Of a stretch of DNA of 64,000 bases, positions 1-8,760 are shown in pieces. The stretch lies in contig NZ_CP093310.2 of the NCBI RefSeq assembly GCF_022631235.3, positions 2,604,001 to 2,668,000 on the forward strand, read 5' to 3'. The translations under genes were made by a program, and so were the position numbers. Within the stretch, counting starts at the first letter, position 1. Each line of letters starts with the position of its first letter. The DNA is from Psychrobacter raelei. Its GTDB lineage: Bacteria > Pseudomonadota > Gammaproteobacteria > Pseudomonadales > Moraxellaceae. The notes beneath the pieces were generated by a model. It was not told the DNA's origin, did not search any database, and saw only the letters and a list, made by a program, of their open reading frames with translations.

Positions 1-352
1 GGAATCTCAAAAGGGCAAAGCTTCTATATTTTTAATAAATAAATTAAGTATGAATAACCTCTTTAATTTTGAACTATTATTTACTTAGTTAATAGACAAA
101 GTTGAATAGAGCTTGTGGCATCCAACATAGCTATCATAACTGAACTAACAGTGCCCATGCCCCAAAAAAGATTGCTCTTCGGTTACCTACTAAGCGGTGC
201 CTACCTTGATACCTTAGGTTTGTCTTATGAAGGCATCTCTAATAAAGAGAGTCCAAACTTCTTAAAAGTTCATTCTTTTAAGTTAATATAAAGCCATGGT
301 TTCTTAGATAAAACTCATATTCTACTCTATCGCTTAAAGACCGAGAAACACT
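1..352. other. Left-edge region without a convincing gene
   Basis: This AT-rich stretch precedes the ArsO-like gene. A possible 44-codon reading frame (157-291, +) has no visible ribosome binding site and no recognisable family. I see no tRNA, strong hairpin or insertion-sequence end. It probably holds the promoter of the flavoprotein gene, but I cannot point to a good -35/-10 pair. Confidence 0.4.
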
Positions 353-1456
353 ATGCCCTCAAAACCCACCACCAAAATATTCGACGTCATCGTCATCGGT
401 GGCGGTCAAGCAGGCTTAGCAGTTGGCTACTATCTAAAACGTGCCAGCCGAAAGCAACCCCTCGACTTTATTATCCTAGACAATCAACCTGACAGCGGCG
501 GTGCTTGGCAACACTTCTGGCCCTCATTACGCCTGTTCTCGCCAGCATCGGTCAGCTCACTACCGGGCAGAATGATGACCTCTGCCAAAGACGACAGCAG
601 TCCGTATTTAACAGACGTTTTAGATTACTTTGATAACTACGAAAAGCATTATAAGTTGCCCATCTACCGCCCCTATGATGTTCAAAGCGTCGAGCGTGAT
701 GAGGATAACGACTGCTTGAGAGTCAGCGACGGTAAGTTCACGTGGCTTGCCAAAGCAGTGGTTAGTGCTACTGGTATCTGGAGCAATCCTTATATTCCAC
801 AGATTGAAGGACAACAACTATTTAATGGTGAGCAAACTCACTCCGCACATTATGCGGATCCAGATGCGTATAAAGGCAAACGAGTCTTGGTCGTCGGCGG
901 TGGTAACTCTGGCGCGCAAATCTTTGCAGAATTGGTGCAAGTGACCGATGCCAGCTGGGTGACACGCACGCCGCCACAATTTTTGCCCGATGATGTCGAT
1001 GGTCGAGTGTTGTTTGAAAGAGCCTCAAAACGTATTAGAAGCAGCGCCAGTGATGAGTCTGAAGGTGATGATACTGACCAACAAGGACCCAAAGGCAATA
1101 TCGTCATGATGCCAGCGATTAAAGAAGCTCGAGATAAAGGGTTATTAACGACACGGCCCATGTTTGAGCGATTAACCAAACAAGGCGTTGTTTGGTCTGA
1201 TGGTACCGAGGGATCAGTCGATGCGATTATTTGGTGTACTGGCTTTAACCCAGAGCTTGAGCATTTAGCGCCTTTGGGTGTGATTGAAGAAGATGGCAAA
1301 GTATTAACCGAACAAGGGCAGTCGATAAAAGAGCCTCGCTTATGGTTATTTGGCTACGGCGATTGGGTCAGCCCAGCGTCGGCGACCATCATTGGTGCTG
1401 GGCGTAGTGCGCGAGAAAACGTGCCTGCGTTGGTTGAGTTTGTTCAGGGTTTGTAG
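353..1456 (+). CDS. ArsO-like flavin-dependent monooxygenase / NAD(P)-binding oxidoreductase
   Basis: The protein has 367 residues. An FAD-binding Rossmann loop (IGGGQAGLAVGYYL, about residues 15-28) lies at the N-terminus and a second dinucleotide loop (VVGGGNSGAQI) near residue 180 should bind NADPH. Between them the segment GGAWQHFWPSLRLFSP is characteristic of the ArsO branch of flavin-containing monooxygenases, which often sits in arsenic-resistance operons. No arsenic gene (arsR, arsB, arsC, arsH) is adjacent, so the substrate here is open. The late motif IIWCTGFNPEL matches the ATG/CTGF element of this superfamily. A hydrophilic serine/aspartate-rich insert at about 230-245 looks like a surface loop. 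The enzyme should be cytosolic. It converges with the DUF503 gene 49 bp downstream. Family membership is firm; the ArsO name is by resemblance only. Confidence 0.75.
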   Translation: MPSKPTTKIFDVIVIGGGQAGLAVGYYLKRASRKQPLDFIILDNQPDSGGAWQHFWPSLRLFSPASVSSLPGRMMTSAKDDSSPYLTDVLDYFDNYEKHYKLPIYRPYDVQSVERDEDNDCLRVSDGKFTWLAKAVVSATGIWSNPYIPQIEGQQLFNGEQTHSAHYADPDAYKGKRVLVVGGGNSGAQIFAELVQVTDASWVTRTPPQFLPDDVDGRVLFERASKRIRSSASDESEGDDTDQQGPKGNIVMMPAIKEARDKGLLTTRPMFERLTKQGVVWSDGTEGSVDAIIWCTGFNPELEHLAPLGVIEEDGKVLTEQGQSIKEPRLWLFGYGDWVSPASATIIGAGRSARENVPALVEFVQGL

Positions 1457-1505
1457 GTTGGCGTCGAGACCCAACCCCCACCAAGCCTCAAACAACCCTT
1501 TTCAC

Positions 1506-1787
1506 CTAAATAACCTCCCGTCTCACATCCACGATTCGCGCCTCAACCACCTGCTGAATCTTATCCTCAATCTGACTCATTTCTGACTCAATCTCTTGTC
1601 TTTTGAGCCCCACCACCACAAACGTCCATTCACTGGCATCATGGCGGTTACGCTCCCCACTTTCACACACCGCTACCGCAGGACTGCGCCCAAAGCGCTC
1701 ATGCAATCCGCCCATTCGCATCCGTTTTTCTTTAAGTGAGCGGCATCCGGGCAGTGAAAATGTCAGGGTTAATATTCCAATTGGCAT
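1506..1787 (-). CDS. DUF503 family protein (YlxP-like)
   Basis: This is a small protein of about 93 residues. The N-terminal segment GILTLTFSLPGCRSLKEKR is the hallmark of DUF503, whose best-known member is YlxP, encoded in the nusA-infB region of Bacillus. The family is small, cytosolic and of unclear function, with a ferredoxin-like fold. The later pattern (VCESGERNRHDASEWTFVVVG) fits the second half of the fold. Two in-frame ATGs compete. The AAGGAG sequence abuts the upstream one (1793) but stands six bases before the one at 1787, so 1787 is chosen. The gene is alone and convergent with the flavoprotein gene. The molecular role is unknown. Confidence 0.75.
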   Translation of the reverse strand: MPIGILTLTFSLPGCRSLKEKRMRMGGLHERFGRSPAVAVCESGERNRHDASEWTFVVVGLKRQEIESEMSQIEDKIQQVVEARIVDVRREVI

Positions 1788-2013
1788 CAGCATCTCCTTA
1801 TTATCAAAGCAATCAAAACAATACGCACAATGACCTATCCTAGCTTATTAGAATTATTTTTGTCATGCACAAAAGGCTAAATGGCATAAAGTGTCACCAA
1901 ACGTTTAAATTATGTGGTGACTTATAGAGCACTTTTGTTTACACCACTCATCATCTGATATGGTATTAAAAAATATCCCGTTTTATCGTTTTAAATCGAA
2001 AAAGAGGCGTTGA

Positions 2014-3072
2014 ATGACTATTATTAATAAATCCAACCTCCATCAGTTAAGTACAAAAGCCCAAAATAGCTTATTAAAAAACATGCTACGCTTGCCAACA
2101 GCAGCCAAACAACGCATAGCAGGTGAGCCTATTGTCATTGATGGGCAAACCTTTGATTTATCCCTACAAGTGATGCTACAGCTGTTCGGTCCACCGCCCA
2201 ATCATCTGCCCAGTGTCACAGAAGCTCGGGCAACCATTGAAGCGCAAAGCCCTGTGCTCAGTCAGACACCTCTGGATGACATTATCAAAGATGAGTTCCC
2301 ACTAACCATGTCTGATGGCGAAACGATTCGCTTGCGCCGCTATCGTCACCGCAATGCGCCACGTGACAATCAGCCAGCCTTGGTGTTTTACCACGGTGGC
2401 GGTTATGTGGGTGGTTCGCTCAACTCTCACGACTTGGTCTGTCAGCATCTGGCCAATGGCGGCGAGTGTACGGTCATTGCTGTTGATTACCGTCTGGCAC
2501 CTGAATACCCCTACCCTACGCCTGTTAACGATGGGTTAACCGCTTATCGCTATATTGCCAGTCATGCGGATAAATTCGGGATTGATGCCAATCGTCTGGC
2601 AGTCGGTGGTGACAGTGCAGGTGGTAACTTGGCTGCAGTGGTGGCACAGCAAACCAAAAATGACATGCATCCGCCCAAGCTGCAATTATTATGGGTACCT
2701 TGGGTCGATATGAGCGGTGAGCATGAGTCCTATGAGCTGTTTGCCACAGGCTTTTTGTTAGAGCAGGCTCAGATGCGCTGGTACACCCATCACTATTTGG
2801 GTGATACAGATAAGGTTGATACCACTGATCCTATGGTCTCCCCCATATATGGTGACCTGCAAGGCGTGGCGCCTGCGGTAGTTATGGTGGCAGGCTTTGA
2901 CCCACTGCGTGATGAGGGGATTGAATATGCCAATAAATTAACAGCAGCAGGTGTCGATACCACGCTTAAAGTGTATGACAGCATGCCGCATCTGTTTATG
3001 CTTTATGCTGGTGAAATTGATGCCGCCAAAGTGGCTTTTGAGGATGCGGTACAAGCACTAAAGCGGTTATAA
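2014..3072 (+). CDS. Alpha/beta hydrolase, HSL-type (family IV) esterase/lipase, copy 1
   Basis: The protein has 352 residues. The oxyanion-hole motif HGGGYVGGS (from residue 127) and the nucleophile elbow GDSAGGN (Ser201) define the hormone-sensitive-lipase family of bacterial esterases. The acid is expected at Asp296 in DPLRDEG and the base at His326 in MPHLF, so the triad is complete. An N-terminal cap of roughly 90 residues precedes the core, usual for this family. No signal peptide is visible, so it is probably a cytosolic carboxylesterase for short or medium acyl esters; the true substrate cannot be read from sequence. It is followed 60 bp later by a closely related paralogue, with no terminator seen between them, so the two may be co-transcribed. 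Confidence 0.88.
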   Translation: MTIINKSNLHQLSTKAQNSLLKNMLRLPTAAKQRIAGEPIVIDGQTFDLSLQVMLQLFGPPPNHLPSVTEARATIEAQSPVLSQTPLDDIIKDEFPLTMSDGETIRLRRYRHRNAPRDNQPALVFYHGGGYVGGSLNSHDLVCQHLANGGECTVIAVDYRLAPEYPYPTPVNDGLTAYRYIASHADKFGIDANRLAVGGDSAGGNLAAVVAQQTKNDMHPPKLQLLWVPWVDMSGEHESYELFATGFLLEQAQMRWYTHHYLGDTDKVDTTDPMVSPIYGDLQGVAPAVVMVAGFDPLRDEGIEYANKLTAAGVDTTLKVYDSMPHLFMLYAGEIDAAKVAFEDAVQALKRL

Positions 3073-3132
3073 ATCATTGAAACCAAATACCAAAAGCAGA
3101 TGCCACTAATAAAACAAACAAGGTCACCTCTT

Positions 3133-4233
3133 ATGTCAATGCAAATACTGAATAAGACTGAGTTCTCTAAGCTTTCGCCAAACCAAAAACAAACTTATTT
3201 AACCGAGCTATTTCAATTGCCTCAATCGATGCAGCGTGACTTGGCAGGGCCGCCTATTGTTATTGAGGGACACACCTTTGATGTCTCATTGCAATTGATG
3301 TTGCAGCTCACCACACCTTCAGATGATAAACACAATGAGTTAGGTAGCGTCGCAGAGAGTCGTGCCATGATGGAGGCACAAAGCCCTATGCTATCGCCGC
3401 CGCCTATTAATGACATCTTAACTGACGACTTTAAGATGGCGGTATCAGACGGCAGCCAAATTACTTTACGCCGCTACCGCCACCAAAATGCGCCCTCTGA
3501 TAACCAGCCAGCCTTAGTGTTTTATCACGGTGGCGGTTATGTTGGTGGCTCGCTCAACACTCATGACTTGGTCTGTCAGCACTTGGCCAATGATGGCAAA
3601 TGCACGGTCATTGCTGTTGACTACCGCCGCGCTCCTGAATATCCGCATCCTGTGCCGGTCAATGATGGGCTAACAGCCTATCGCTATATTTCCAATCATG
3701 CGGATAAATTTGGCATTGATGCCAATCGTCTGGCAGTCGGTGGTGATAGCTCTGGCGGTAACCTTGCCGCTATTGTGGCACAGCAGACCAAATCTGAGAG
3801 TTATGCACCTAAATTACAGCTGCTATGGGTGCCTAAGGTTGACTTTAGCCATGAGCGTAAGTCGCATACCCTTTTTGCATCGGGATTCTTTTTGGAAACG
3901 GCCAAATCTCGATGGTACAAGCAGCAATATCTAGGCGACGGTGCAGATGATACTAAGCTGCTGACAGACCCGATGGTCTCCCCAATATATGGTGACCTGC
4001 AAGGCGTGGCACCTGCGGTGGTTATGGTCGCAGGCTTTGACCCACTGCGTGATGAAGGCATTGAATATGCGGATAAACTAAAAGCAGCAGGCGTCGATAC
4101 CACGCTGCATATCTATCACAGCCTACCGCATTTGTTTCTTCTATTTTCAGGCGTCATAAAAGATGCCAAAGCAGCTTTTGAGGATGCGGTACAAGCATTA
4201 AGGCGGTTATATACAGTCAAAAATTATAGTTAA
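3133..4233 (+). CDS. Alpha/beta hydrolase, HSL-type (family IV) esterase/lipase, copy 2
   Basis: This paralogue of the preceding gene has 366 residues from the chosen start. It carries the same HGGGYVGGS motif, a GDSSGGN nucleophile elbow (second small residue Ser instead of Ala), DPLRDEG and LPHLF, so it should be catalytically active. The frame opens at 3100, but alignment with copy 1 (MTIINKSNLHQLS against MQILNKTEFSKLS) and the AAGG upstream support the ATG at 3133. The two proteins differ in the N-terminal cap, yet a block of about 35 residues before and through DPLRDEGIEYA is identical, suggesting recent duplication or gene conversion. A few divergent bases in the cap hint at altered substrate choice; this is inference. 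Confidence 0.86.
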   Translation: MSMQILNKTEFSKLSPNQKQTYLTELFQLPQSMQRDLAGPPIVIEGHTFDVSLQLMLQLTTPSDDKHNELGSVAESRAMMEAQSPMLSPPPINDILTDDFKMAVSDGSQITLRRYRHQNAPSDNQPALVFYHGGGYVGGSLNTHDLVCQHLANDGKCTVIAVDYRRAPEYPHPVPVNDGLTAYRYISNHADKFGIDANRLAVGGDSSGGNLAAIVAQQTKSESYAPKLQLLWVPKVDFSHERKSHTLFASGFFLETAKSRWYKQQYLGDGADDTKLLTDPMVSPIYGDLQGVAPAVVMVAGFDPLRDEGIEYADKLKAAGVDTTLHIYHSLPHLFLLFSGVIKDAKAAFEDAVQALRRLYTVKNYS

Positions 4234-4342
4234 GATTCCGATAAGTCATATCATCTCTAGAGCTAACCCACTGCTTATCATAAAAAAATACAGCAGAAAA
4301 TGACTAGCACATCTAGGAGGGTTAGCTATAAGGAATAAAACC

Positions 4343-4855
4343 TTATAGTCTATCTAGATAATCCCAATTTGAATAATCAAACTCTTTTATTTTAACTAAT
4401 AAATCTTCTAACCAATCTGTTAAAGAATTGAATATGACCTTCACTTCATCATCCCAACCATCTTGGATAACTATTTGACCAAAATTCTCCTCTGAAATAT
4501 CAATACAGGTAGAGTCACCCGACCCATTATCGCTAAATGGCACCCAGATTCTTCGCCATCTATGTTGCTCGATGTCCCCTGTATCTAGCTGTCCACTCAA
4601 CTCATCATACCATTCAATTATGTCTGCTATTGGCATCAAAATTTCATGTGTCTCAACATGAAAAGCCACATAAGGCGACCGATTTTGCCCATTATGCCAC
4701 TTATAAAATATCTTAAATTCCTCAGGAAGCTTATTGCCCACAAGCGTTTCTAATGCTTCAAAATCAGACTCTGTCGCAGGTGGATTTAGTGTCTTTGCAA
4801 ACTGAGGTATTTTCTGCGCTAATACAGCCTCTATTTGTTCAATAGTTTTTTGCAT
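4343..4855 (-). CDS. SMI1/KNR4 (SUKH) family protein
   Basis: This protein of 170 residues shows the SUKH pattern: an N-terminal helix (QIEAVLAQKIPQFAKTL), the PATESDFEALE and LPEEFKIFYKWHNGQN segments, then IWVPFSDNGSGDSTCID and a C-terminal helix (LTDWLEDLLVKIKEF). In bacteria this superfamily is rich in immunity proteins that neutralise polymorphic or contact-dependent toxins, though some members are housekeeping. No toxin gene is next to it: the neighbours are an esterase and a nitroreductase. It may be an orphan immunity gene or an unrelated SUKH protein. The start is supported by TAAGGAAA ahead of the ATG. It is predicted cytosolic, with many acidic residues. Base composition is slightly more AT-rich than its neighbours by eye, compatible with transfer but not proof. 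Confidence 0.75.
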   Translation of the reverse strand: MQKTIEQIEAVLAQKIPQFAKTLNPPATESDFEALETLVGNKLPEEFKIFYKWHNGQNRSPYVAFHVETHEILMPIADIIEWYDELSGQLDTGDIEQHRWRRIWVPFSDNGSGDSTCIDISEENFGQIVIQDGWDDEVKVIFNSLTDWLEDLLVKIKEFDYSNWDYLDRL

Positions 4856-5205
4856 AATTTTTCCTTATAAATTAAATATACCTTTGAAACTAGGATACTA
4901 GGTTTTGAGAATTTAACACTTCGAACCTATCAAATATGGTGGCTGTCTTTATCATATAATATCGTTAAATCGTCAGCTGTAAAACTAATAACGTTCGATA
5001 GCTTTATCAACTTTCTTTTTAAATATATCAAAAGTGACTCTTTGAATTGCAATCATTCACTAACAACCTAATTTAACCAGTTGTAAAATATAAAGACGTC
5101 CTCATCTATGCACTGTGTGAGATACTCACGCTTTTAAACATACACCAAGACACTTTAAAATAAAAAAGATAACACTCAATCAAACAATCAAAGATAAGGG
5201 CAACC
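4856..5205. other. Divergent intergenic region between the SUKH and nitroreductase genes
   Basis: This is 350 bp of AT-rich DNA between two divergent genes. It should contain both promoters. A TATATT close to the SUKH start is a possible -10, but no good -35 stands at the right distance. No repeat, RNA gene or further reading frame could be supported. Confidence 0.4.
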
Positions 5206-5838
5206 ATGTCATTACTAGACCATTTAAACTGGCGGCATGCGGTTAAAGCATTTGACCCAACCAAAAAAGTCAGCCAAGAAAACATTGATAAAATTATCGA
5301 AGCCGCCAGATTGGCACCGACCTCTTCAGGATTACAACCATTTAGATTATTGGTCATAGAAAGCCAAGAAATCAAAGACAAGCTGGTTGAGGGTGCATTC
5401 AATCCAGACTGTATGCGTGAGTGTTCGCATGTGCTTGTTTTCGCGGGTTGGCATGATTACAGTGATCAAAAGATTGATGAGATGTATGACATGACCACCG
5501 ATCAGCGCGATCTACCGCAAGGCCGCTTTAGTAGCTATACCGATAAGATAAAAGAGATATATAACAATCAAAGTACCGATAAGAATTTTGAGCACATCGC
5601 GCGCCAAGCTTACATTTCTATGGGTTTTGCCTTGGCGCAAGCGGCTGAGCTTAGAGTAGATAGCTGCCCTGCTGAAGGCTTTAGCACGGATTTAGTAGAC
5701 GAAGTACTTGAGCTCGATAAGCAAGGTCTCAAAAGTATTGTACTGATGTATGTCGGCGTGGCAGACCCTGAGCGTGACTGGATGGCACCGATGGCCAAAG
5801 TCCGTAACGCTGCTGAAGAGTTTGTGATTAAATACTAA
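5206..5838 (+). CDS. Nitroreductase family NAD(P)H-dependent FMN oxidoreductase
   Basis: The protein has 210 residues, typical for the NfsB/NfnB type of nitroreductase. The N-terminal motif WRHAVKAFDPTKKVS supplies the conserved arginine region that contacts FMN phosphate, and APTSSGLQPFRLLVI is the classic second FMN contact. The segment ISMGFALAQAAELRVDSCPAEGF is the late family signature. Members are cytosolic homodimers that reduce nitroaromatics, quinones or flavins using NAD(P)H; the physiological substrate here is unknown. A good ribosome binding site (AAGGG) precedes the ATG, and a strong terminator follows 27 bp after the stop, so the gene is probably a single transcription unit. Confidence 0.9.
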   Translation: MSLLDHLNWRHAVKAFDPTKKVSQENIDKIIEAARLAPTSSGLQPFRLLVIESQEIKDKLVEGAFNPDCMRECSHVLVFAGWHDYSDQKIDEMYDMTTDQRDLPQGRFSSYTDKIKEIYNNQSTDKNFEHIARQAYISMGFALAQAAELRVDSCPAEGFSTDLVDEVLELDKQGLKSIVLMYVGVADPERDWMAPMAKVRNAAEEFVIKY

Positions 5839-5864
5839 GCATTTGACAGTCTGTGTGCACCAAT

Positions 5865-5895
5865 AAAGGCCATTCTTTTAAGAATGGCCTTTTTA
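5865..5895 (+). terminator. Intrinsic terminator after the nitroreductase gene
   Basis: A perfect 10-bp stem (AGGCCATTCT with its complement, loop TTTA) at 5867-5890 is followed by a run of T. Confidence 0.88.
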
Positions 5896-6084
5896 TTGAG
5901 CGTGTTAACTGATTTTGGGGCAGAGGTTACCGTCATAATGCATTAACTTTTCATCAATAAACAAAACCTAAGCTTGGTAGATGCGGTAAAATGCAGGCTT
6001 GCTAAAATAGCGCAAACATTTATTATCCCCTGTACACACATTTATACCTCCTCTTTTTTAATCATTATCTAAAAAGGAATGTCG

Positions 6085-7059
6085 ATGACGGCACCCAATT
6101 CACAGCGACCTTTAGAGCAATCTAATCCAGAGCTGACCACTAAAGATGGTCCAAAAGACTTAGCGACCATTTATGTCAAAGGCATGGCGATGGGCGCAGC
6201 AGACATCGTGCCGGGCGTCTCAGGCGGTACCATCGCGCTTATTGCCGGTATTTATGAGCGTTTAATCAATGCACTGGGCAGCATTGGCCCAAACTTATGG
6301 CAAGTGTTTCGTCAGCATGGCGGCATTAATGGGCTGCTTGCAGTCTGGCGACAAGTAGATGCGACTTTTTTATTGACGCTAATCCTAGGCATTGCCACCA
6401 GCTTCGCCACATTGGCCGGTATGATTAAGTATCTATTAGAAAATCAGCCGCTCTATATTTGGTCTTTTTTCTTCGGTCTTGTGGTCGCCACCGTGCTGAT
6501 TTTATTAACAGAGATTCAGCGGTGGACGCTATCTCGAGCTGTGTTATTTGCCGCAGGTATTGCCGCCGCTGTAGTAATTAGTAGCTTACCTATAATGGCC
6601 ACGGAGCCAAGCCTGCCTTATTTGTTTGTTGCTGGGGCTATAGCTATTTGTGCCATGATATTACCTGGCATTTCAGGCTCATTTATACTGCTGTTGATGG
6701 GGGTCTACGACACGGTGCTTGAAGCCGTGCACACCCTAAACTTTAGTGTTATTTTTACCCTTATGGCCGGCATGGCCACCGGTTTACTGCTATTTACCCG
6801 AGCGCTAAAGTGGCTATTGGCCAATTACTATCAAGGTACCTTGGCTTTATTAACTGGGTTTATCGCCGGCTCTTTGGTCAAGGTGTGGCCGTGGAAAGTA
6901 GATGCTTTGGGCACCTTAAACAGTGATGCCATTATCAATGTGGCGCCTTGGAATTATCCCACAGGTGCGCAGTGGCTAGTCACTATTGGCCTTATGCTAC
7001 TAGGCGCCGTATTAGTCACCGCCCTATCAGTATGGGGCAAAAAGAGCAAAGCGGCGTAA
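6085..7059 (+). CDS. DUF368 membrane protein, PopT-type undecaprenyl phosphate translocase
   Basis: This polytopic inner-membrane protein has about 324 residues and roughly eight hydrophobic segments. It has two related halves, each with a short proline-glycine motif: ADIVPGVSGGTIALIAGIYERL near residue 40 and AMILPGISGSFILLLMGVYD near residue 195. This internal repeat is characteristic of DUF368. In 2023 members of the family, named PopT, were shown to return undecaprenyl phosphate across the cytoplasmic membrane for reuse in cell-wall synthesis; the function here follows from family membership. Two ATGs are in frame. AAGGA touches the first (6079) and lies six bases from the second (6085), so 6085 is preferred. 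The gene stands alone between clear intergenic gaps. Confidence 0.82.
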   Translation: MTAPNSQRPLEQSNPELTTKDGPKDLATIYVKGMAMGAADIVPGVSGGTIALIAGIYERLINALGSIGPNLWQVFRQHGGINGLLAVWRQVDATFLLTLILGIATSFATLAGMIKYLLENQPLYIWSFFFGLVVATVLILLTEIQRWTLSRAVLFAAGIAAAVVISSLPIMATEPSLPYLFVAGAIAICAMILPGISGSFILLLMGVYDTVLEAVHTLNFSVIFTLMAGMATGLLLFTRALKWLLANYYQGTLALLTGFIAGSLVKVWPWKVDALGTLNSDAIINVAPWNYPTGAQWLVTIGLMLLGAVLVTALSVWGKKSKAA

Positions 7060-7297
7060 CACGAATCAACCCTGTAAGCTGGCTATAATAAGTGGCAAAA
7101 TAAGTTCTAAAACGATTTAACCTTACCCATTAATAGGCTATCCTAAATAAATCCATTTATCTGGCATAGCCTTTTTTACGACTCAATTCAGCCAAGCGTA
7201 ATGGGCTTAAGTTTAATTAATATAAGATAAGTTAGTCTAAGATCAGCTTATTTAACTGCTCATTTTCATCTTATCAACCGAGCGTATCGATTATTAT

Positions 7298-8086
7298 ATG
7301 ACGCCTATCACCTACGCCCAGCAACAGCTCATTACCCGCTTATGCGTGCGCTGTGGATTACTGTTGATGCAATACGGGGCAGAGTCAGCCGTGGTGGTTG
7401 ACCTCTCCAAGCGCCTTGGTCTAGCGCTTGGTATGGACAGTGTCGAGTGTGCGTTAAGCTTTAATGCACTGACCCTAACCACCATCTTTAATGAGCGCTG
7501 CATCACCACCACCCGCGATACGATTAATCAAAGTATCAACGTCAACTTATTGGTACAAATTCAGCAGATTGTGAATAAGACCGAGGCCACTGAGTGCAGC
7601 GGCGACTTGGTGATTACCACCTCTCAAGCTTTTGATGAGCTTGATAGAACCGTGTATCCCAGCTGGCTGGTGGCTCTCTTCGTCGGCAGCTCTTGTGCTA
7701 CCTTTGCCGCTTTGCATGGTGACAGCAGCTCTATTGTTGCGGTCACTTTTATAGCCGGCATGGTGGCGATGCTCACCCGTATTTTTTTATCCAAACACCA
7801 CTTTAATCCTTTTATCACCGTCATTATTACCGCCTTTATTGCCTCACTTATTGGCGCCACCACCTATTATTTTGATATCGGTAATAATGCGGATATTGCG
7901 GTGGCCTCCAGTGTGCTACTGTTGGTACCAAGCTTTCCTTTAATCAACTCGTTATCAGATATCTTAAAGGGCTATGTCAATATTGGTATTGGCCGTGCTG
8001 TCTTCACTTATATGCTTAGCTTATCGGCCTGTGTGGGCATTGTGATTGCGCTGGTCTTACTGCAAATTCGGCATTGGGGGTTTTGA
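7298..8086 (+). CDS. yjjP: YjjP-like subunit of threonine/serine exporter family (ThrE N-terminal half)
   Basis: The 262 residues closely resemble E. coli YjjP throughout: CGLLLMQYGAESAVVVDLSKRLG, ALGMDSVE, then LVLLVPSFPLINSLSDILKGYVN. A soluble N-terminal domain of about 115 residues is followed by about five membrane segments. In Corynebacterium ThrE the YjjP- and YjjB-like parts are fused into one exporter of threonine and serine. In E. coli the split YjjP/YjjB pair has been reported to export succinate. The substrate in this organism is not decided by sequence. The stop codon is separated by a single base from the yjjB start, implying translational coupling and a stoichiometric complex. 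Only a weak ribosome binding site is seen upstream. Confidence 0.87.
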   Translation: MTPITYAQQQLITRLCVRCGLLLMQYGAESAVVVDLSKRLGLALGMDSVECALSFNALTLTTIFNERCITTTRDTINQSINVNLLVQIQQIVNKTEATECSGDLVITTSQAFDELDRTVYPSWLVALFVGSSCATFAALHGDSSSIVAVTFIAGMVAMLTRIFLSKHHFNPFITVIITAFIASLIGATTYYFDIGNNADIAVASSVLLLVPSFPLINSLSDILKGYVNIGIGRAVFTYMLSLSACVGIVIALVLLQIRHWGF

Positions 8087-8087
8087 T

Positions 8088-8540
8088 ATGTGGCTATTAA
8101 AAACGGTCCTCCTCTCTTGCATCATCACCCTAGGCTGGACCTTGATGTTTACTGTGCCTAAGCGCTATATTTTGCCCTGCTTGCTGATGACTGGCTTTGG
8201 GTTTGGGTTAAAAACAGCACTGGAGCATTACCATCTACCTTTGCCAGTGGCCAGCTTTTTTGGAGCCATGCTATCGAGCTTTTTGGGGGTTTATTTTTCC
8301 AAAAAATACACCTTACCGCCCAAGGCTCTCATCTCACCCAGTGTCATCTGTATGATGCCTGGTATTCCAGCGTATAAGGCGATGGTAAGTATGGTACAGA
8401 TTGGCTATTTCGGGTTTTCAGATGCTCTATTTAGCCAGATGATGAGTTATTTTTTTGAAGCCTTATTCATCACATCAGCTTTGGTGCTGGGCTTGTCTAT
8501 CCCAGGTTTACTGTTTTATCGACGCAGACCTATTGTTTAA
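8088..8540 (+). CDS. yjjB: YjjB-like subunit of threonine/serine exporter family (DUF3815)
   Basis: The protein has 150 residues from the ATG at 8088, chosen because GGGGG stands just upstream and the upstream frame overlaps yjjP. It is almost entirely hydrophobic, with four or five membrane segments. FFGAMLSSFLGVYFSKKYTLPP and SPSVICMMPGIPAYKAM are the recognisable YjjB/DUF3815 motifs. It corresponds to the C-terminal half of ThrE-type exporters and should pair with YjjP. No terminator is obvious before the gor gene, 220 bp away. Confidence 0.86.
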   Translation: MWLLKTVLLSCIITLGWTLMFTVPKRYILPCLLMTGFGFGLKTALEHYHLPLPVASFFGAMLSSFLGVYFSKKYTLPPKALISPSVICMMPGIPAYKAMVSMVQIGYFGFSDALFSQMMSYFFEALFITSALVLGLSIPGLLFYRRRPIV

Positions 8541-8760
8541 ATAAAGATTGCCCTGATTAAAGGCACTAAGCGTCAAACACTTGCCTCCCATTGACAACTT
8601 CGGTACTTTTGATGGTGATTTTTTACCTTTAAAGGTATTGATTTAGTTAAACATAAGCGGTTTGGATAAAAATCAACGCCAATAACCGTTACAATTATCC
8701 GCATCTTGTAAAGTGTTAGTACTGTTAAATTAATACACACCAATAAAAAAAGGATCCGTT

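Noticed and set aside
157..291. 44-codon open frame at the left edge
   Set aside because: No ribosome binding site or family resemblance; short enough to occur by chance.
850..1299. 149-codon open frame opposite the ArsO-like gene
   Set aside because: Antisense to a conserved coding region; serine/proline-rich shadow composition.
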